From positions 1 through 6,109 of the forward strand of contig WRDC01000082.1 in NCBI GenBank assembly GCA_009783635.1: a stretch of 6,109 nucleotides of DNA, in the 5' to 3' direction. Shown here piece by piece: positions 5,215 through 6,109 of the stretch; the first letter of the stretch is position 1, and each line of letters begins with the position of its first letter. The position numbers and the translations under genes are program-made. The notes beneath the pieces were generated by a model, which was not told where the DNA came from, ran no database searches, and saw only the letters and a program-made list of their open reading frames with translations. Source of the DNA: Methanimicrococcus sp. GTDB lineage: Archaea; Halobacteriota; Methanosarcinia; Methanosarcinales; Methanosarcinaceae.

Positions 5215-5304
5215 GGTTTTGGTTTTTAATTTGGTTTTAGTGTTTGTTTTAGTGTTTGGTTTAGTGTTTGGTTTAGTGTTTGTTTTAGTTTGGTTTTTAA
5301 TTTA
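5215..5304. repeat. 12-base tandem array in the leuB leader
   Basis: About seven units, mostly 12 bases, with plus-strand consensus TGGTTTAGTGTT: GGTTTTTAATTT (5221), GGTTTTAGTGTT (5233), TGTTTTAGTGTT (5245), TGGTTTAGTGTT (5257 and 5269), TGTTTTAGTTT (5281, one base short) and GGTTTTTAATTT (5292). A partial unit precedes them from 5215. The array ends only four bases upstream of the leuB Shine-Dalgarno sequence. Read on the leuB strand it is A/C-rich and almost G-free, so it would give an unstructured leader. Confidence 0.9.
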
Positions 5305-5347
5305 GTTTTCTGTTTTTTCATTTCAGATTTGTAATTGATGAATTCAA

Positions 5348-5379
5348 TTTTTAAAATATTGATTTTTATTATTCAATAT
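5348..5379 (-). promoter_or_regulatory. Possible leuB promoter region
   Basis: On the minus strand TTTTAAAAA (complement of 5348-5356) is a TATA-like box. It sits beside an AT-only inverted repeat, ATATTGA (5356-5362) with TCAATAT (5373-5379). A start near 5325 would put the whole 12-base array in the leuB 5' leader. The AT-rich background gives many such boxes, so support is weak, but a separate promoter is reasonable given the 239-base gap and the hairpin behind leuD. Confidence 0.3.
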
Positions 5380-5403
5380 CAAAAATGAGCGGAATGAAAG
5401 GAA

Positions 5404-5438
5404 AACCGGTTGATTTTCCGTCAATTTTCAAACCGGTT
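5404..5438 (-). terminator. Hairpin at the leuD 3' end from two AACCGGTT palindromes
   Basis: AACCGGTT occurs at 5404-5411 and 5431-5438. Each copy is self-complementary and the two also pair with each other, enclosing about 19 bases, extended by TCA/TGA with one bulge. The distal copy overlaps the leuD stop codon (5437-5439). On the minus strand TTCCTTTCATTCC follows. The T tail is modest, so this may be a weak terminator or mRNA-stabilising stem. Confidence 0.45.
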
Positions 5439-5931
5439 ACAGATTTTTCTGCGTGTGTTTTACTAACCCGCCGTCTTCAATAATTTGCATTAAAAAGTCG
5501 GGGAGCGGCACGGTTTTGTATTCTTCGTTTTTGGTAATATTTCTCACAATTCCGGCGCCGACGTCGGCTTCTAAAATATCGCCGTCTTCAATACGGTCTG
5601 TTTCCGCGCACTCGATGAGCGGTAAACCGACATTAATGGAATTGCGGTAAAAAATGCGCGCGAAAGACTTGGCAATCACACAGCCGACTTGAGATCCGAT
5701 CAGCGCAAGCGGCGCGTGCTCGCGGGAGGAGCCGCAGCCGAAATTATTGCCGCCGACGACCATGTCACCCGGCTGAACTTGTTTCACAAACTCAGGACGG
5801 ACGCCGCAAAAGGTGTATTGAGACAATTCCTTCGGCGTATTAAAAATCAGGTAAGTGCCGGGGATCACGGCGTCTGTATCGACATCATCGCCGAATTTGA
5901 AAGCTTTACCTTTATAAGTTTTATTTTCCAT
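5437..5931 (-). CDS. leuD: 3-Isopropylmalate dehydratase small subunit (LeuD/HacB family)
   Basis: A 164-residue swivelling-domain subunit. With an iron-sulfur large subunit (LeuC, not in the window) it isomerises 2-isopropylmalate to 3-isopropylmalate in leucine synthesis. It has KFGDDVDTDAVIPGTYL (12-28), the catalytic-loop motif GNNFGCGSSREHAP (61-74), AKSFARIFYRNSINVGLP (87-104) and the DGD turn (116-118). Methanogens also have a homoaconitase paralogue for coenzyme B. In that enzyme, as I recall, the specificity loop reads YLRT, while isopropylmalate enzymes carry non-polar residues there; here it is YLIF (27-30), favouring LeuD. The start is uncertain: 5940 would add MII. I prefer 5931 because a TATA box at 5957-5964 predicts transcription starting near 5933. 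Neither start has a good SD. Confidence 0.92.
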   Translation of the reverse strand: MENKTYKGKAFKFGDDVDTDAVIPGTYLIFNTPKELSQYTFCGVRPEFVKQVQPGDMVVGGNNFGCGSSREHAPLALIGSQVGCVIAKSFARIFYRNSINVGLPLIECAETDRIEDGDILEADVGAGIVRNITKNEEYKTVPLPDFLMQIIEDGGLVKHTQKNL

Positions 5932-5956
5932 GATAATCATTTTGATAATGTCCGTT

Positions 5957-5964
5957 ATAAATAT
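5957..5964 (-). promoter_or_regulatory. Candidate leuD TATA box, leaderless arrangement
   Basis: Minus-strand ATTTATAA lies 26-33 bases before the ATG at 5931, so the mRNA would begin within a few bases of the start codon. This agrees with the lack of a Shine-Dalgarno sequence. A second box, CTATAAAAT (complement of about 6039-6047), would instead give a leader of about 80 bases. The perfect palindrome GTTAATTAAC (5987-5996) lies between them and could be a regulator site. Confidence 0.4.
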
Positions 5965-6022
5965 TATTGTTTGGAAAAGCGAAGATGTTAATTAACTTTC
6001 CCGTTTCGCCATTACTTTGAAA

Positions 6023-6074
6023 AAGAAATAAACCCGCATTTTATAGCAAAATATTATAAGGAAGAAAGGAAGAG
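6023..6074 (+). promoter_or_regulatory. Promoter/SD region of the gene starting at 6083
   Basis: AAGGAAGAG (6066-6074) is a good Shine-Dalgarno match eight bases before ATG 6083. TATA candidates are AAATAAAC (about 6026-6033), which leaves a leader containing this SD, and TATTATAA (6052-6059), which would put the start almost at the ATG. The first agrees better with the SD. Confidence 0.35.
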
Positions 6075-6082
6075 TGTTGAAC

Positions 6083-6109
6083 ATGGAACAAAAAACTTAT
6101 AAATCCTTC
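6083..6109 (+). CDS. Start of an unidentified protein gene, cut by the window edge
   Basis: Only nine codons are present: MEQKTYKSF. A good SD (6066-6074) precedes the ATG and the gene is divergent from leuD across a 151-base spacer. The first seven residues nearly equal those of LeuD (MENKTYK), and 19 of the first 21 bases are identical. The family cannot be told from so little sequence. Confidence 0.5.

Noticed and set aside
4031..5305. Plus-strand open frame of 424 codons, longer than leuB opposite it, ending in LVFVLVFGLVFG-like hydrophobic repeats
   Set aside because: It is the antisense of leuB, whose protein matches a known family over its whole length with an SD. The hydrophobic end is only the translation of the 12-base array. 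No RBS or family match.

Overview
The window comes from a methanogenic archaeon, most probably of the family Methanosarcinaceae. Three things point there: eukaryote-type ribosomal proteins eL32 and eL19, the methanopterin-pathway GTP cyclohydrolase MptA, and above all the small chromosomal protein MC1, which among methanogens is typical of Methanosarcinales. Genes are moderately GC-rich, while the spacers are long, very AT-rich and full of short tandem repeats. A reduced, gut-type member such as Methanimicrococcus would fit, but that genus guess is inference only.

Layout. At 1-672 (+) the ribosomal-protein operon runs out: the tail of eL32, then all of eL19, then two hairpins with T tracts. 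The usual archaeal continuation (uL18, uS5, uL30, uL15, SecY) is absent. Convergent to it lies mptA (853-1806, -). Upstream of mptA, and reading the same way, is the MC1 gene (2108-2398, -) with a clear TATA box, Shine-Dalgarno (SD) site and strong terminator hairpin. A spacer of about 590 bases (2399-2992) separates MC1 from the divergent argB (2993-3901, +). It holds the promoters, a short damaged reading frame resembling a bactofilin-like polymer-forming protein, a 12-base tandem repeat array and a perfect palindrome near the likely argB transcription start.

argB faces leuB (4061-5197, -) across a 15-base tandem array (3916-4030) and a nested terminator hairpin that overlaps the leuB stop codon. 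Upstream of leuB comes a third array (12-base units, 5215-5304) inside its probable leader, then leuD (5437-5931, -) on the same strand. A divergent gene starts at 6083 and leaves the window after nine codons.

How the genes work together. leuD and leuB supply the small subunit of isopropylmalate isomerase and an isopropylmalate/isocitrate-family dehydrogenase, two successive steps of leucine synthesis. The isomerase large subunit (leuC) is not here. argB is an early arginine-pathway kinase of the arginine-inhibitable type, mptA starts tetrahydromethanopterin synthesis, and MC1 packages the chromosome. No mobile element, tRNA, rRNA or CRISPR array was seen. The most unusual content is the repeat-rich spacer DNA rather than the conserved genes.
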